Origin: Streptomyces syringium
Lineage (GTDB): Bacteria > Actinomycetota > Actinomycetes > Streptomycetales > Streptomycetaceae
NCBI RefSeq assembly: GCF_017876625.1
Contig: NZ_JAGIOH010000001.1
Location: 2,356,001 to 2,420,000, forward strand
Length of the DNA: 64,000 bases
Direction of reading: 5' to 3'
Shown here: piece by piece, positions 63,237 through 64,000 of the stretch
Position numbering within the stretch: the stretch's first letter is position 1
How the letters are laid out: each line of letters begins with the position of its first letter
Program-made: the position numbers and the translations under genes
The notes under the pieces: model-generated
What the model was told of the DNA's origin: nothing
Databases searched by the model: none
What the model saw: the letters and a program-made list of their open reading frames with translations, nothing else

Positions 63237-64000
63237 TCAGGCCACCGGAACCGTGCTGTCCTGCTGCTCGGACCGCCTGGCCGGGCCGGCAGCCGGCTTC
63301 TTGGTACCGGCCGTGCGGGGCAGGGCGGACAGCAGGGCGAACGCGGCAACGAACGCGGCCGCCACGTACCACAGGGAGCCGGTGAAGGCGTGCGGCATCC
63401 GCGCGGCTTGGGCGGCGGGGTCGCCGTGGCCCAGGCGGGCGAAGAAGATCACCGAGGACAGGGCGACACCGACGGCCTGGCCGAGCTGGACGGTGGTGTT
63501 GGTCAGCCCGGACGCGGAGCCGGCGTGCTCGTGGGGAACCTCGGAGAGGATCACGTCGGTCAGCGGAGCGATGATCAGGCCCATGCCCAGGCCCATCGGG
63601 ATCAGCGGAACGATGGCCTGCCACATCGCGATGTCGCTGCCGTAGTGCTGGACCAGACAGGCGAACAGCGCCATCCCCGCAGCCGCCAGCAAAGCGCCGG
63701 CCTGCAGGACCACGCGACCGAAGCGGGGCACCAGGACCTGCATGGACATCCCGGCACCGGCCATCATCGCCGCCGACAGCGGCAGCCCCGACAGTCCGGC
63801 CTTCAGCGGCGACCAGCCCAGCCCCAGCTGGAGGTAGAGGGTCCAGGCCAGAAAGAACACCCCCGAGGCCAGGCCGAACATCAGCTGCACGCCCTGCCCG
63901 CCGGCGAAACTGCGCCGGGCAAACAGCGACAGCTCCACCAGCGGTGAGCCACCTCGCCGCAGCAGACGCCGCTCCCAGGCAACGAAGAGCGCCAGTACCG
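63237..64000 (-). CDS. MFS drug-efflux type transporter, 5' part outside the window
   Basis: About 254 C-terminal residues are present and the frame runs off the right edge. Helices such as LMFGLASGVFFLAWTLYLQL and GLGMGLIIAPLTDVILSEVP, plus the loop HAGSASGLTNTTVQLGQAVG, match DHA2 transporters and resemble the two MFS copies at 21177 and 24441. It lies upstream of the VOC and MocA genes on the same strand, suggesting a resistance or export unit. Confidence 0.88.
   Translation of the reverse strand, partial: VLALFVAWERRLLRRGGSPLVELSLFARRSFAGGQGVQLMFGLASGVFFLAWTLYLQLGLGWSPLKAGLSGLPLSAAMMAGAGMSMQVLVPRFGRVVLQAGALLAAAGMALFACLVQHYGSDIAMWQAIVPLIPMGLGMGLIIAPLTDVILSEVPHEHAGSASGLTNTTVQLGQAVGVALSSVIFFARLGHGDPAAQAARMPHAFTGSLWYVAAAFVAAFALLSALPRTAGTKKPAAGPARRSEQQDSTVPVA

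Overview
The window is high-GC actinobacterial chromosomal DNA, almost certainly from Streptomyces. The signs are strong third-position GC bias, GTG starts, many 1-4 base gene overlaps, DUF6230/DUF6114 and SCO2322-family proteins, a snapalysin/LysR pair, and the dispersed repeat CAGCCCGTCCGGCGTTTGAGG. No rRNA, tRNA or CRISPR array was found.

Layout. 1-5963: the 5' part of a class III lanthionine synthetase gene, an aldehyde dehydrogenase/ferredoxin pair, and an NDH-2-like flavoprotein with a DoxX-like protein opposite an AraC regulator. 6110-12113: a cobalamin riboswitch heads a five-gene, translationally coupled operon encoding a surface-anchored terpenoid-cyclase-fold protein, an SCO2322-family protein and a complete ECF-type importer. 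12368-21073: a secreted transglycosylase-like protein; a divergent steroid 3-ketoacyl-CoA thiolase/CYP125 pair around a KstR-like palindrome; secreted and membrane proteins; a GT87/PAP2 membrane enzyme; and a TetR regulator. 21177-29580: two close MFS paralogues with matching leader sequences flank bL28 and a response regulator, followed by a MhuD-like haem oxygenase, an acetyltransferase and an MFS-winged-helix fusion. 29876-35758: a HAD phosphatase, a SnoaL-like gene under a MerR-type promoter with a probable leaderless start, and an aminotransferase/MocA oxidoreductase/Nudix operon beside an XRE-TPR regulator. 35849-38214: two decayed insertion sequences, the second inserted across the right end of the first. 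38208-42116: accessory regulators, Nudix enzymes and small proteins. 42088-51641: a manganese-riboswitch-controlled exporter, an FetB-like permease, a secreted nuclease, a PhoD phosphatase, DoxX and DedA membrane proteins, a MITE-like element, and snapalysin with a TTA-containing LysR gene.

The most notable region is 51980-60226. Two 63-residue peptides each carry a PxxxTP motif, which I recall as the linaridin precursor signature. They are followed by a membrane-domain/alpha-beta hydrolase fusion, a small membrane-associated protein, a methyltransferase, an ABC exporter, a phytoene-desaturase-like flavoenzyme and a double-SnoaL protein, with start-stop overlaps at four of the five junctions among these six genes. 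This looks like a two-precursor linaridin-type RiPP cluster with Gly/Ala/Val-rich cores. The window closes with an M23 peptidase, a MocA-type oxidoreductase, a VOC protein and a truncated MFS gene.

All functional names come from reading motifs by eye, with no database search. Start codons were chosen from ribosome-binding sites and overlaps.
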